Below, one piece after another: positions 26,535 through 35,039 of a stretch of 64,000 nucleotides of DNA; within the stretch, counting starts at the first letter, position 1; every line of letters begins with the position of its first letter. The position numbers were made by a program, and so were the translations under genes. The stretch is taken from contig OZ255625.1 in NCBI GenBank assembly GCA_965276755.1, positions 2,046,001 to 2,110,000 of the forward strand. The letters are read 5' to 3'. The DNA comes from CAJCIS01 sp965276755 (lineage in GTDB: Bacteria; Pseudomonadota; Alphaproteobacteria; Acetobacterales; Acetobacteraceae). The notes beneath the pieces were generated by a model that saw only the letters and a list, made by a program, of their open reading frames with translations, was not told where the DNA came from and searched no databases.

Positions 26535-26560
26535 GACTAATTTCAAACTGAGACACTACC
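26535..26560. repeat. Right terminal inverted repeat of the transposon
   Basis: Ends TTTCAAACTGAGACACTACC, the complement of the left end with four differences, and directly abuts the second GGCGAGAG. Confidence 0.92.
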
Positions 26561-26568
26561 GGCGAGAG
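26561..26568. repeat. Right target-site duplication GGCGAGAG
   Basis: Exact copy of 23840-23847. Removing the element and one copy restores a continuous M23-lptF intergenic sequence. Confidence 0.93.
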
Positions 26569-26609
26569 CGGCTCTTTAACCCCCCGGCCCCAACCTGCTA
26601 GACCGTGCC

Positions 26610-27749
26610 ATGGTCACCCGCCTGGACCGCTACATCCTCCGCCAGCTCGCCGGCTCCCTCCTCGCGGTCACCACGGCGCTGGTCGCCCTGATCTGGCTTA
26701 CCCAATCGCTCCGTTTCGTCGAACTCGTCGTCAATCGCGGCCTCTCGCTGCGAGTCTTTCTCCAGCTCACCAGCCTGATGGTCCCCGGCTTTATCGCCGT
26801 CATCCTGCCGATCACCACCTTCGTCGTCGTCCAGTTCACCTACCAGCGCCTGACCGGCGATCGCGAAATCACGGTGATGCGCGCCGCCGGCCTCAGCCCC
26901 TTCGCACTCGCCCGCCCGGCACTCATGCTGGCCGCCATCAGCATCGCCATCGGCCTGGCACTCAACATCTCCATAGTCCCCGCAAGCTCGGAGGCCTTCC
27001 GCCGCTACCAATTTGAAATCCGCAACCGCGTCGCCGCCTTCCTGTTGCAGGAGGGCGTCTTCACCCAGATTTCCAATGACCTCACCGTCTATGTCCGCGC
27101 ACGCGACCAGGACGGCACCCTGCGCGGCATCCTCGTCGAAGACGATCGCGACCCCACCAGCCACGCCACCATCCTCGCCGAACGCGGCCACCTCGCCGTC
27201 ACCGGCAACACCCCGCGCGTCCTGCTCGACAACGGCTCGCGCGAAGACATAGACCCCAAGACCGGCCGGCTGGACGTGCTGACCTTCGCGCAGGACACGG
27301 TCGATCTCGCCACCGGCGCCAAAGGCGAGGACCAGCGCCTGCACGACGTCAACGAAATGTCGCTGCACGAACTCCTCCACCCCGACGCCTCGATCCCCGA
27401 GCGCGACTGGGGCAAACTGGCCGTCGAAGCCCATCGCCGCCTCACCCAGCCGCTCACCGCGCTCTCCTTTTCCCTGGTGGCGCTGGCCGCCGTGCTGACG
27501 GGCGGCTTTGCCCGCCATGGCAACCTGCTTCGGCCGCTGGCAGCGGTCGGAATGCTAGTCGGGCTCCTCGCGCTGGGCTTGGTCACGTCCAGCATGGCCA
27601 CGCGCAACATGGCGCTTCTGCCGCTGATCTGGGGGCAGGCCCTCCTTCCAGGCGTGGCAGCGGCTTGGGTGCTGTTTGTGCCGGCCAAGGCAGAAAGAAG
27701 AGTTGGGTGGGCAGTGCCTGCCCCCCCAAACCCCCCGTCTTCAGTTTAG
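26610..27749 (+). CDS. lptF: LPS export ABC permease LptF
   Basis: Permease of 379 aa of the LptB2FG extractor. Six membrane helices flank a periplasmic beta-jellyroll domain. Typical are the N-terminal LDRYILRQLAGSLLAVTTAL, LPITTFVVVQFTYQRLTGDREITVMRAAG and the ELLHPDASIPERDWGKLAVE region before HRRLTQPL. The last 17 or so residues (VGWAVPAPPNPPSSV) are encoded by a family-1 repeat, not by normal lptF sequence. The start is ATG 26610, about 42 bases beyond the transposon duplication, so the insertion may alter its promoter. Confidence 0.93.
   Translation: MVTRLDRYILRQLAGSLLAVTTALVALIWLTQSLRFVELVVNRGLSLRVFLQLTSLMVPGFIAVILPITTFVVVQFTYQRLTGDREITVMRAAGLSPFALARPALMLAAISIAIGLALNISIVPASSEAFRRYQFEIRNRVAAFLLQEGVFTQISNDLTVYVRARDQDGTLRGILVEDDRDPTSHATILAERGHLAVTGNTPRVLLDNGSREDIDPKTGRLDVLTFAQDTVDLATGAKGEDQRLHDVNEMSLHELLHPDASIPERDWGKLAVEAHRRLTQPLTALSFSLVALAAVLTGGFARHGNLLRPLAAVGMLVGLLALGLVTSSMATRNMALLPLIWGQALLPGVAAAWVLFVPAKAERRVGWAVPAPPNPPSSV
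27692..27748. repeat. Family-1 half element inside the lptF 3' end
   Basis: Left-arm copy with hairpin GGGCAG-TGC-CTGCCC; the CAG/CTG stem replaces ATG/CAT. It is translated as the LptF tail and ends just before the lptG start. Confidence 0.88.
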
Positions 27750-27753
27750 GCCG

Positions 27754-28860
27754 ATGGCGCTGACGCTCTCGGCCTACATTGCCCGCCAATTCAGCTTGGC
27801 CGTGCTCGCCATGCTCGGCGGCCTTTGCGGCCTTGTCATGCTGTTCGACTACATCGAGCTGCTGCGCCGCGCCGCCACGCGCCCGGACGTCAGCTTCGGC
27901 CTCGTCACCACCATCGCCCTGCTGCGCCTGCCCTACTGGCTGCTGCAAATCCTGCCCTTCGCCGTGCTGCTCGGCGGCATAGTCGCCTTCTGGCGACTGA
28001 CCCGATCCTCGGAGCTCATCATCGCCCGTGCCGCAGGCCTCTCGGCCTGGCAATTCCTCGCCGCCCCCATCGCCTGCGCCGTGCTCTTCGGCACGATTGC
28101 CACCATGGCCGTCTCGCCCCTCTCCTCGGCCCTGTTCCGCCGCTCCGAAACGCTGGACACGCTCTACATCCGCAAGACCGGCGGCGAGTTGGCGCTCAAC
28201 GGCGGCCAGCTCTGGCTGCGCCAGGCCGACCACGCAATCGATCCGCAAGGCGTGGCCCTGTTGCTCGCCCGCGAGGTCCATCTCGACCGCAAGATCCTCA
28301 CCGCCGAGCAGCTCAGCGTCTTTCGCCTCGACAGCCACGACCATCGCCTCAGCCGAGTCGAGGCCGACCACGCGCGCCTGGCCACCGGCGCCTGGCTCCT
28401 GAGCAGCGTGCGGGTGTTCGGCGCCGACAACCAGCCCCGGCCGGAGCCGTCGCTGCGCCTGCCCACGGACCTGACCGTCGGGCGCATGCAGCGCAGCTTC
28501 CAGTCGCCCGACACGCTCAGCGTCTGGGCATTGCCCGACTTCATCCGCACGCTGGACAATGCCGGCTTCTCGGCCGTGCGGCACCGGCTGCACTTCCAGG
28601 CGCTGCTGGCGTTGCCGCTGCTTTGCGGCACCATGGGGCTTGTCGCGGCCGGCTTTTCCATGCGCCCGACCCGCCGCGGCGGCGTGGCGCGCATGTTGGG
28701 TTTTGGTGTGGCTTCCGGGTTTGCTCTTTTCACGATCAGCAAGGTGGCTGAGGAATTCGGCCAGTCGGGTGCTTTGCCGCCTGTGCTGGCGGCCTGGGCA
28801 CCGGCGGGGGCGGGGCTTATGCTCGCTGTCGCGTTACTGCTGCATCTGGAGGATGGGTGA
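27754..28860 (+). CDS. lptG: LPS export ABC permease LptG
   Basis: Permease of 368 aa, partner of LptF, with six membrane helices and a periplasmic domain. Visible blocks: LSAYIARQFSLAVLAMLGGL, LRLPYWLLQILPFAVLLGGI, TRSSELIIARAAGLSAWQFL and the C-terminal FSMRPTRRGGVARMLGFGVA. ATG 27754 is 4 bases after the lptF stop. Its TGA overlaps a GTG (GTGA) that opens the lptD frame, so lptF-lptG-lptD-surA reads as one operon. Confidence 0.94.
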   Translation: MALTLSAYIARQFSLAVLAMLGGLCGLVMLFDYIELLRRAATRPDVSFGLVTTIALLRLPYWLLQILPFAVLLGGIVAFWRLTRSSELIIARAAGLSAWQFLAAPIACAVLFGTIATMAVSPLSSALFRRSETLDTLYIRKTGGELALNGGQLWLRQADHAIDPQGVALLLAREVHLDRKILTAEQLSVFRLDSHDHRLSRVEADHARLATGAWLLSSVRVFGADNQPRPEPSLRLPTDLTVGRMQRSFQSPDTLSVWALPDFIRTLDNAGFSAVRHRLHFQALLALPLLCGTMGLVAAGFSMRPTRRGGVARMLGFGVASGFALFTISKVAEEFGQSGALPPVLAAWAPAGAGLMLAVALLLHLEDG

Positions 28861-31181
28861 AGAAAAGCGAAAAGCTGGGGGGGATGTGCCATCCCCCCCA
28901 GACCCCCCGTCATTTTTTTCAGACGAGGTCCAAAAATCGACGGGGGGTCTGGGGGGGGCGGCACGCCCCACCCCGCTTTTTCCTTGCCTTATTCTTCCTG
29001 CCTTCGGCAGCCTCAGCCCAGCTCACAGGTCCGCCCCTCTCCGGCAACCAGCCCGTCACCTTCCTCGCCGATGCCGTCACCTACGACAAAACCAACTCCA
29101 TCGTCTCCGCCACCGGCCACGTCCAAGCCTGGCAGAACGGCCATTACCTCTCGGCCGACCGCGTCAGCTTCGACCGCAACACCAACGTCGCCGCCGCCAC
29201 CGGCCACGTCACCATCGTCGAACCAGACGGCCAGATCGTCTTCGGCGACTACGCCGAGCTCAGCCAGGGCATGAAGCAGGGGGTGATCCGCGGCATGCGC
29301 GCGCTGTTGGCCAATGGCGGCAAGATGGTGGCCAACGGCGCCCGCCGCACAGACGGCAAGCTCAACGAACTGGCCCGCGGCGTCTATACGAGCTGCGACG
29401 TCTGCGCGCTCGATCCCACCGCCCCGCTGGACTGGCAAATCCGCGCCGACCACATCACCCAGGATCTCGAGAAGAAGCGCATCGAGTATAGCGATGCCTG
29501 GATCGACCTCTTTGGCATGCCGGTCTTCTACCTGCCCTACATGTCCACCAGCGACCCTTCGGTCAAACGCCAGAGCGGCTTTCTCACGCCCAGCGTCGGT
29601 CTGTCGAGCAACTATCTCGGCGCCTTTGCCACCATCCCCTATTACTGGGTGCTGGACGACCAGTCGGACGTAACGATCACGCCCGAGCTCAGCTCCCAGC
29701 AGGGCGGCCAGATCGAGGCCAATTACCGGCGGGACTTCAACGCCGGCGTGGTGCACGCGCTCGGCGCCGTTGCCAACGACGAAAACAAGATCCAAGGCTT
29801 CTTCTTCGGCAGCGCGCTGTTCAATTACAACGACACCTGGCGTTACGGCGCCAACATAAACCTGGGCACATCGGTCAATTACCTGCGCGATTACGAAATC
29901 CCGGGCTATGGCGCGGACTACCTGGGGTCGAACATCTTCGTCGAAGGCTTCGGCGTGGGCAGCTACGCGCGGCTGGACGTGTCGGGCTACCAGGGCCTCA
30001 ACGCCAGCATCGCCCAGACCTCGGTGCCCTACGCCTTGCCGCGCTACGTCTACAGCTATCTGGGTGAGCCTGACTGGCTAGGCGGACGCTTCTCCTTTGA
30101 CACCGAGGACTTCAACGTCCTGCGCCAGCAGGGTGCGGACGTGCAGCGCCTGGCCGCGCGCGTTGCGTGGGATCGCCCCTTTTCCGGCCTGCTCGGCGAG
30201 CAATACCTGGTTACGGGCGAAGTGCGCGCCGCCGCCTACGACGCCCACGTGCTGGACGGTCAGCCCGATTATGGTGACGTCTCCCACTCAACCACCGCCC
30301 ACGCCCAGCCGCAGGTCGCCGTGCGCATCAGCTGGCCGTTCGTGCGTGATGGCGGCTCGCTCGGCACCCAGCTCGTCGAGCCGATCCTGCAGCTGATCGC
30401 CTCACCCCAGGCCGGCAACGCCCAGCATGACCATGTGCCCAACGAGGACAGCCAGGCCTACGAATTCTCCGACGCCACCCTCTTCAGCCTCAACCGCTTT
30501 GGCGGCTATGACCGCTTCGAAGGCGGCGAGCGCGCCAATTTCGCCATGCACGGCACCTGGACGTTCCCGGCCGGCCAGACCCTGGACGGGCTGATAGGTG
30601 CCTCTGCCATCCAGCATATCGAGCGCAGCCTCGATCCCGTCTTCCAGCCGCTCAACGGCTTTGACCGCGGCAGCCATCTGAGCGATGTCGTCGCCCGCGA
30701 GCAGTTCGTGCCCAACAAGTGGGTCACCTTCACCGCGCGCGAGCGTTTCGATCACCAGAATGGCGATCTGCGGTTCGCCGATGCCATCACCGATTTCGGC
30801 TACGGCCCCGCCCGCTTCAACGTCGGCTACCTCTACACCTCGACCGACCCCTATCTGCTATTTGCCAGCGACCCCTACGTGCCCGGCTATCTGTCCCTGG
30901 CCAATAATACCTACACAGGCTACTACACGCCGCGGCAGGAGGTGAGCGTCGGCACCACCCTGCATTACGGCCGCTACAAATTCAGCGGCGATGTCCGCCG
31001 CAACCTGGCTACGGGGCAGTTCGACAGCGCCGGGGGAAATGTGAAATACGAAGACGAGTGCACGATCTTCGATTTTCTGCTCTACAGGCGGTTTACGTCC
31101 ATCAACGGCGACCACGGTGACACGACAGCTTTGTTCTCCATTACGTTGAAGACCGTCGGCTCGATACCGATCAAGGGATGA
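28857..31181 (+). CDS. lptD: LPS assembly outer-membrane protein LptD
   Basis: Outer-membrane translocon of 774 aa that inserts LPS. After the signal peptide an OstA-like domain (TFLADAVTYDKTNSIVSATG, VSFDRNTNVAAATGHVTIVE) is followed by the barrel with YLPYMSTSDPSVKRQSGFLT and paired Cys in YTSCDVCALD. The hydrophobic signal segment FFLALFFLPSAASAQ starts only at residue 41. Residues 4-40 are encoded by a complete family-1 palindrome, and the only in-frame starts, GTG 28857 and ATG 28884, lie before or inside it. The C-terminus overlaps surA (ATGA). Confidence 0.92.
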   Translation: MKKSEKLGGMCHPPQTPRHFFQTRSKNRRGVWGGRHAPPRFFLALFFLPSAASAQLTGPPLSGNQPVTFLADAVTYDKTNSIVSATGHVQAWQNGHYLSADRVSFDRNTNVAAATGHVTIVEPDGQIVFGDYAELSQGMKQGVIRGMRALLANGGKMVANGARRTDGKLNELARGVYTSCDVCALDPTAPLDWQIRADHITQDLEKKRIEYSDAWIDLFGMPVFYLPYMSTSDPSVKRQSGFLTPSVGLSSNYLGAFATIPYYWVLDDQSDVTITPELSSQQGGQIEANYRRDFNAGVVHALGAVANDENKIQGFFFGSALFNYNDTWRYGANINLGTSVNYLRDYEIPGYGADYLGSNIFVEGFGVGSYARLDVSGYQGLNASIAQTSVPYALPRYVYSYLGEPDWLGGRFSFDTEDFNVLRQQGADVQRLAARVAWDRPFSGLLGEQYLVTGEVRAAAYDAHVLDGQPDYGDVSHSTTAHAQPQVAVRISWPFVRDGGSLGTQLVEPILQLIASPQAGNAQHDHVPNEDSQAYEFSDATLFSLNRFGGYDRFEGGERANFAMHGTWTFPAGQTLDGLIGASAIQHIERSLDPVFQPLNGFDRGSHLSDVVAREQFVPNKWVTFTARERFDHQNGDLRFADAITDFGYGPARFNVGYLYTSTDPYLLFASDPYVPGYLSLANNTYTGYYTPRQEVSVGTTLHYGRYKFSGDVRRNLATGQFDSAGGNVKYEDECTIFDFLLYRRFTSINGDHGDTTALFSITLKTVGSIPIKG
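28862..28983. repeat. Family-1 full palindrome across the lptG-lptD junction
   Basis: Both arms are present; the right-arm hairpin is GGGGCG-GCA-CGCCCC. It lies inside a likely operon and is read in frame as the LptD leader, so it is not acting simply as a terminator. Confidence 0.9.
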
Positions 31182-32683
31182 CCCAGAACTTGAACCAACC
31201 GGCACTCTTTCTCGATACAGCCCGCGCAGGTGCGCTGGCATTGGCCTTGTCCGGCGCCGCGGCGCTGGTGCCCGGCCACGCGGCCTGGGCACAATATCCC
31301 GGCCAGGGCCTGAACGGCATTGGCGGCGATAACGGCGCCGGCGGCTATGGCGGCTTTTCCGCGCCCGGCTTCGGCCACGGCACCCAGCCTTTGCCCGAGC
31401 CCAAGACCGGCAACAGCGCGGTTCCCAAGGGCGAGGAGCCCGACCGCGCCATCCCGCCCCCCGTGCTCGCGCCTGCCCCGGCCGATGCGGACGCGATTGC
31501 CGCCGTGGTCAATGGCGACATCATCACACGTGGCGACGTGGCCAATCGCGCCCGCCTTTTCGCGCTGTCGGCGGCCATGAACTTCACGCCGGACCTGCTC
31601 GGCCGGCTGCGCCCGCAATTCACGCGCGAGCTGATCAACGAGCGCCTCCAGCTTCAGGAAATCCAACGCCGCAAGATCGTGGTGACCGATGGCGAGGTCG
31701 CCACCGCGATTGCCAATGTCGAACAGCGCAACGGCCTCAAGCCGGGCGGATTGCGCGACAAATTGGCCGCCCAAGGCGTCAGCTTCGCCACGCTGATCAA
31801 TCAGACGCGCATCTCGCTCGGCTGGACGCGCGTGCTGCGCCAGGAACTCCAGCAGCGCGGCTACGTGACGCCGGCCGAAATCGCCGAGCAGGAGGCGCTG
31901 TTCAAGCGCCAGACCGGCCAGCCGCAATACCATGTCGCCGAAATCTTCGTGCCTGCCGAAGACCCATCGCGCGTCAATGACGCGCGCAAATTCGCCGACA
32001 CCGTGATCCAGCAAATCCGCGCCGGTGCGCCCTTCGGCATCGTCGCCGCCGAATTCAGCCAGAGCGAAACCGCGCTCAAGGGCGGCGATCTGGGCTGGGT
32101 GCGGCCAGATCAGCTCGATCCGCAGATTGCGTCCATGATCCCGCAAATGCCCTCGGGTGCGGTCAGCAATCCGGTGCGCGTGGCCGGCGGCTTTGATGTG
32201 ATTACGCTGCAGGACAAGCGCCTGGTGGGCAATGACATGGCCACCGTGCTCGATCTGCGGCAGGCCTTTTTCCCCTTCACCTCCGCACTCGATCCGCAGG
32301 CGCCGACCGATCAGCAGAAGCAGGCGCTGCTCGCCGGCCAGTCGCTCAGCAAGACCGCGTCGAGCTGCCCGGCGATGGAAGCGGCCAACGCGTCCCAAGG
32401 CGGCAAGCGCCCTAGCAATCCGGGCGCGCTGCGGCTGGATCACATGAGCCCGCCCATGCAGGCGCTGCTGGGGCCCATGGTGCCGGGCGTGCCTAGCAAG
32501 GCGCTGGTGACACCCGATGGCGTGATGGTGGTCATGGTGTGCAGCAAGCAGCAGAAAAACCTGGCGGCCATGACGCGCGAGGATATCGCCGACCAGCTTA
32601 TCCAGCAGCGCGTGGAGCTGGCTTCACGGCAGTTGGAGCAGGATCTCAAACGGCGCGCGCTGATTGATCAGCGGGCTAGTTAG
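31178..32683 (+). CDS. surA: Periplasmic chaperone/peptidyl-prolyl isomerase SurA
   Basis: Protein of 501 aa with an N-terminal signal (ALALALSGAAALVPGHAAWA), a Gly-rich linker, the SurA N-terminal chaperone domain (AVVNGDIITRGDVANRARLF, RELINERLQLQEIQRRKIVV) and a parvulin domain (YHVAEIFVPAEDPSRVNDAR, FSQSETALKGGDLGWVRPDQ). It helps LptD and other barrels fold, in keeping with its position right after lptD with a 4-base overlap. A second parvulin domain is not obvious. Confidence 0.93.
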   Translation: MTQNLNQPALFLDTARAGALALALSGAAALVPGHAAWAQYPGQGLNGIGGDNGAGGYGGFSAPGFGHGTQPLPEPKTGNSAVPKGEEPDRAIPPPVLAPAPADADAIAAVVNGDIITRGDVANRARLFALSAAMNFTPDLLGRLRPQFTRELINERLQLQEIQRRKIVVTDGEVATAIANVEQRNGLKPGGLRDKLAAQGVSFATLINQTRISLGWTRVLRQELQQRGYVTPAEIAEQEALFKRQTGQPQYHVAEIFVPAEDPSRVNDARKFADTVIQQIRAGAPFGIVAAEFSQSETALKGGDLGWVRPDQLDPQIASMIPQMPSGAVSNPVRVAGGFDVITLQDKRLVGNDMATVLDLRQAFFPFTSALDPQAPTDQQKQALLAGQSLSKTASSCPAMEAANASQGGKRPSNPGALRLDHMSPPMQALLGPMVPGVPSKALVTPDGVMVVMVCSKQQKNLAAMTREDIADQLIQQRVELASRQLEQDLKRRALIDQRAS

Positions 32684-32698
32684 GCAAGGGAAGGGCGA

Positions 32699-32738
32699 GT
32701 TCTTCTTTTTTGAAAAGAAGAAGCAAAAAACTTTTGTC
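32699..32738. repeat. Family-3 A/T-rich hairpin repeat after surA
   Basis: Stem CTTCTTTT/AAAAGAAG followed by GCAAAAAACTTTTGTC. The same composite, inverted and with a changed stem, lies at 56571-56612. It probably ends the lpt-surA transcript. Confidence 0.7.
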
Positions 32739-32842
32739 AGTTTGGGGCGGTCGTCATTGCAAGCCGCCCCTTGGCGGCGCGGCAATCCAGCGCCGTCCGG
32801 CCGAGCGTTTGCCAGTCGACGGAAATCCTTGATGTTGGCAGC

Positions 32843-33010
32843 ATGAGCGACGATCGCGCAGTCGACCAGAACGAACGACAGGCGGACTCGCCACCAAGGG
32901 CCAAACCGATTGGGAGCGGCTCCGCAGAATGACCGACGAAGATATCGAACGGGCGGTGGCGGAAGACTCCGACGCGGCGCCAATCGTAAGCGGTGCGCAA
33001 ATGCGCCGCG
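32843..33010 (+). pseudogene. Remnant of a BrnA-like antitoxin gene
   Basis: ATG 32843 reads MSDDRAVDQNERQ. A second frame then reads TDWERLRRMTDEDIERAVAE followed by DSDAAPIV, a pattern common at the start of BrnA-type/CopG-like antitoxins (TDWxRxRxMTDxDIExAIAxDPDAAP). The two parts are in different frames and the C-terminal DNA-binding part is not recognisable. No toxin gene was found beside it. Confidence 0.35.
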
Positions 33011-33396
33011 AATACAAACCACACCTACCGCGCATAGCCGCATGTTTGGACCAATCACCTGTCCAGTCCGAGATCTCACACGTGGTGCCGGACGCTACGG
33101 ATGGCGGCGGCCTGACGCCCTACTGCGGCCCTGAGTTTCGAAGTCCCTGTGGTGGTTATTGCTCGCACGTTGTGTGATCCACGGTCATGATCGCCCACAA
33201 TCAGTGCTCGGTAGCTACATTGCGTCATCGAAACGGTATTGTAGCGTTTGCCGCGCATCGAGGCCGCGGAGGACTTCGCGACGTGCGTGTTATCCCAGAG
33301 CCGCTTGATCCAATCTGCGCATTGCGGCGGAAGGTTTGCGGATATTCTCGCGCTTGACAAACCAACAAGGTTGTGGATTGCGGCGTTAGCGTTACG
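33011..33396. other. Intergenic DNA, no recognised gene
   Basis: Several small open frames on both strands overlap one another here. None shows family motifs or a credible start site. The base composition is less extreme than the neighbouring genes, consistent with decayed foreign sequence. Confidence 0.4.
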
Positions 33397-34722
33397 TTAC
33401 TCTAGAAGCGGGGCCGAATATTCAGAACTCGCTGCTGCTTCGGTTCGCACCTCATCTAAACAGATGACGGGGGGTTTGGGGGGGATGGCACATCTCCCCC
33501 AATCTTCACTTGCCTGCCTTTGCTGTGGGCTTTTCCGAGACGCCACCAACCCCACGACCATCGCCGCAAACCCGGACGCCGCACCCACGCCCAACGCGCA
33601 ACGCGGCCCGAATCGATCGGCAACCCACCCCACGATCGGCGCGCCCACCGGCATGCCCCCCATTGCCACCGCAAGCAGAATTGCCATGACGCGCCCGCGC
33701 ATCATGGGCGCGGTCGTTAATTGCACGGTGCTCGCCGCCGTCGTGGTCAGCGTCTGTCCGGACACGCCAACAATCACCAGCACCGCGCCGAAGGCCCAGT
33801 AACTGGGCGCGAAGGCCGCCAATATGTAGGCCGCGCCGAAAATGCCTGCAGCAATATAGAGAAGATCCGGCCGAGGCCTGCGCCGCCGTGCCGCCATCAG
33901 CGCGCCGGAAACCGATCCCACCGCCATCATCGATGTCAGCATCCCGTAGCGGTGCGCGCCGGCGTGGAAGACGCTCACCGACATGGTGGAAATGAAGATC
34001 GGATAATTCAGCCCGAACGTGCCGATCAGGCACATCATCATCAGAATGGCCAGCAGATCGGGCCGTCCGCGCACATAGGCAAAGCCTTCGCCCAATCCGC
34101 GCAAGCCCGCAACTGCGCGCTGCGCGCGATGAAGTTCCCCCGTGCGCAGCGCCAACAAGGCGGCAATCACCGCGGCGAAGGAGGCCGCATTGACCAGGAA
34201 CGCCCAACCCGTGCCGCAGGCCGCAATGACCACCCCCGCGGCCGAGGGCCCGAGCAGCCGCGCCGCGTTGAACGACGTCGAATTCAGCCCCACCGCATTG
34301 GCCAGGTCCGCCTCGCCCACCAGATCGCCGACAAAGGCCTGGCGCGCCGGCGCATCGAAGGCCGCGGCCGCGCCCAGCAGGAACGCCAGCACATAGACAT
34401 GCCACAACGCCACGAGTCCGCTCAGCGTCAGCAGCCCCAGCACCAATGCCAGCACCCCAGAACTCGCTTGCGTGGCCAGCAGCAATTTGCGTTTGTCGAA
34501 ATGGTCGGCCGCATAGCCGGTCAGCGGCAGGAACAGCAATTGCGGACCGAATTGCAGTGCGGTCACTACGCCCACCGCCGTTGCGTTGTGCTGCGTGAGC
34601 TGCGTCAGTACTAACCAGTCCTGCGCCGTGCGCTGCATCCAGGTGCCGATGTTGGACACCAGCGCACCCGCCGCCCATAGCCGGTAGTTGCGCAATCGCA
34701 GCGAGGCGAACATGCCTCTCAT
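33397..34722 (-). CDS. MFS transporter with repeat-encoded C-terminal tail
   Basis: Major facilitator of 441 aa with 12 predicted membrane segments (MFS_3/EntS-like), e.g. LRNYRLWAAGALVSNIGTWM, LTGYAADHFDKRKLLLATQA and VGWVADRFGPRCALG. Probably a drug or metabolite exporter. ATG 34722 overlaps the stop of the preceding gene (ATGA). The last 40 or so residues, after LVASRKSP, are read through a family-1 repeat (WGRCAIPPKPPVICLDEV) and on into intergenic DNA, so the original stop seems to be lost. It belongs to an operon with a MarR regulator. Confidence 0.87.
   Translation of the reverse strand: MRGMFASLRLRNYRLWAAGALVSNIGTWMQRTAQDWLVLTQLTQHNATAVGVVTALQFGPQLLFLPLTGYAADHFDKRKLLLATQASSGVLALVLGLLTLSGLVALWHVYVLAFLLGAAAAFDAPARQAFVGDLVGEADLANAVGLNSTSFNAARLLGPSAAGVVIAACGTGWAFLVNAASFAAVIAALLALRTGELHRAQRAVAGLRGLGEGFAYVRGRPDLLAILMMMCLIGTFGLNYPIFISTMSVSVFHAGAHRYGMLTSMMAVGSVSGALMAARRRRPRPDLLYIAAGIFGAAYILAAFAPSYWAFGAVLVIVGVSGQTLTTTAASTVQLTTAPMMRGRVMAILLAVAMGGMPVGAPIVGWVADRFGPRCALGVGAASGFAAMVVGLVASRKSPQQRQASEDWGRCAIPPKPPVICLDEVRTEAAASSEYSAPLLE
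33451..33508. repeat. Family-1 half element inside the MFS 3' end
   Basis: Right-arm copy (GACGGGGGGTTTGGGGGGGA, then TGGCACATCTCCCCCAATC). It is translated on the minus strand as part of the transporter's tail. Confidence 0.88.
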
Positions 34723-35039
34723 TCCCGCCGCCGATCCAGCACGCCATCGAATATGCGCGCCAGCGCCACACCCGCCACCAGCACACCGGCGCCCAGAAAG
34801 ATCATGCTCTGCCGCGGATGGGTGTTGAGCTGTCCTGCCCAAGGCAGCAGGACATAGCCGATGACCAGGTTTGCAAACCCCCACAGCACATTGACCAAGG
34901 GCGGCGAAAGCCCGCGGCCGGGCGGCTTTGCAAACGGCGTCGGAAATGACTGGCCGCGCACGCCGCTGACGAAATGTGGAATGGCGTTCGTTACAAGTGC
35001 GCCAGCAAAAAAACACATGATGTCGGCGAGCGGATTCAT
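34719..35039 (-). CDS. Small membrane protein of unknown function
   Basis: Protein of 106 aa with three hydrophobic stretches (DIMCFFAGALVTNAIPHFV, VNVLWGFANLVIGYVLL, SMIFLGAGVLVAGVALARI). No family was recognised. It overlaps both neighbours by 4 bases (ATGA at each end), so it is firmly part of the MarR-isochorismatase-MFS operon. Confidence 0.75.
   Translation of the reverse strand: MNPLADIMCFFAGALVTNAIPHFVSGVRGQSFPTPFAKPPGRGLSPPLVNVLWGFANLVIGYVLLPWAGQLNTHPRQSMIFLGAGVLVAGVALARIFDGVLDRRRE

Larger units (their letters stand above)
23848..26560 (-). mobile_element. IS1-family transposon with passenger genes (2713 bp)
   Basis: The element is bounded by 26-base inverted repeats matching at 22 positions and by a perfect 8-base direct repeat, GGCGAGAG. 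It carries, all on the minus strand, a three-gene cassette (72-aa AAARW protein, 95-aa protein, HEPN-like protein), the transposase, and a barstar-like gene whose stop codon lies inside the left inverted repeat. The cassette end and the 430 bases beyond it are visibly richer in A/T than the flanks. Intact ends, duplication and transposase suggest recent insertion. Simple IS1-family elements are about 0.7-1.2 kb, so roughly half of this one is cargo. Confidence 0.9.

Noticed and set aside
28862..28983. Family-1 elements as ordinary Rho-independent terminators only
   Set aside because: Copies lie inside likely operons and coding frames (lptG-lptD, lptF end), and many lack a T-run, so termination cannot be their general explanation.
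31082..32443. Minus-strand open frame of 453 codons opposite surA
   Set aside because: The surA reading is strongly supported on the plus strand, and the opposite frame shows no recognisable protein.
33076..33360. Possible transposase remnant in the gap before the MFS gene
   Set aside because: Read in all frames, no DDE motif or insertion-sequence end could be identified.
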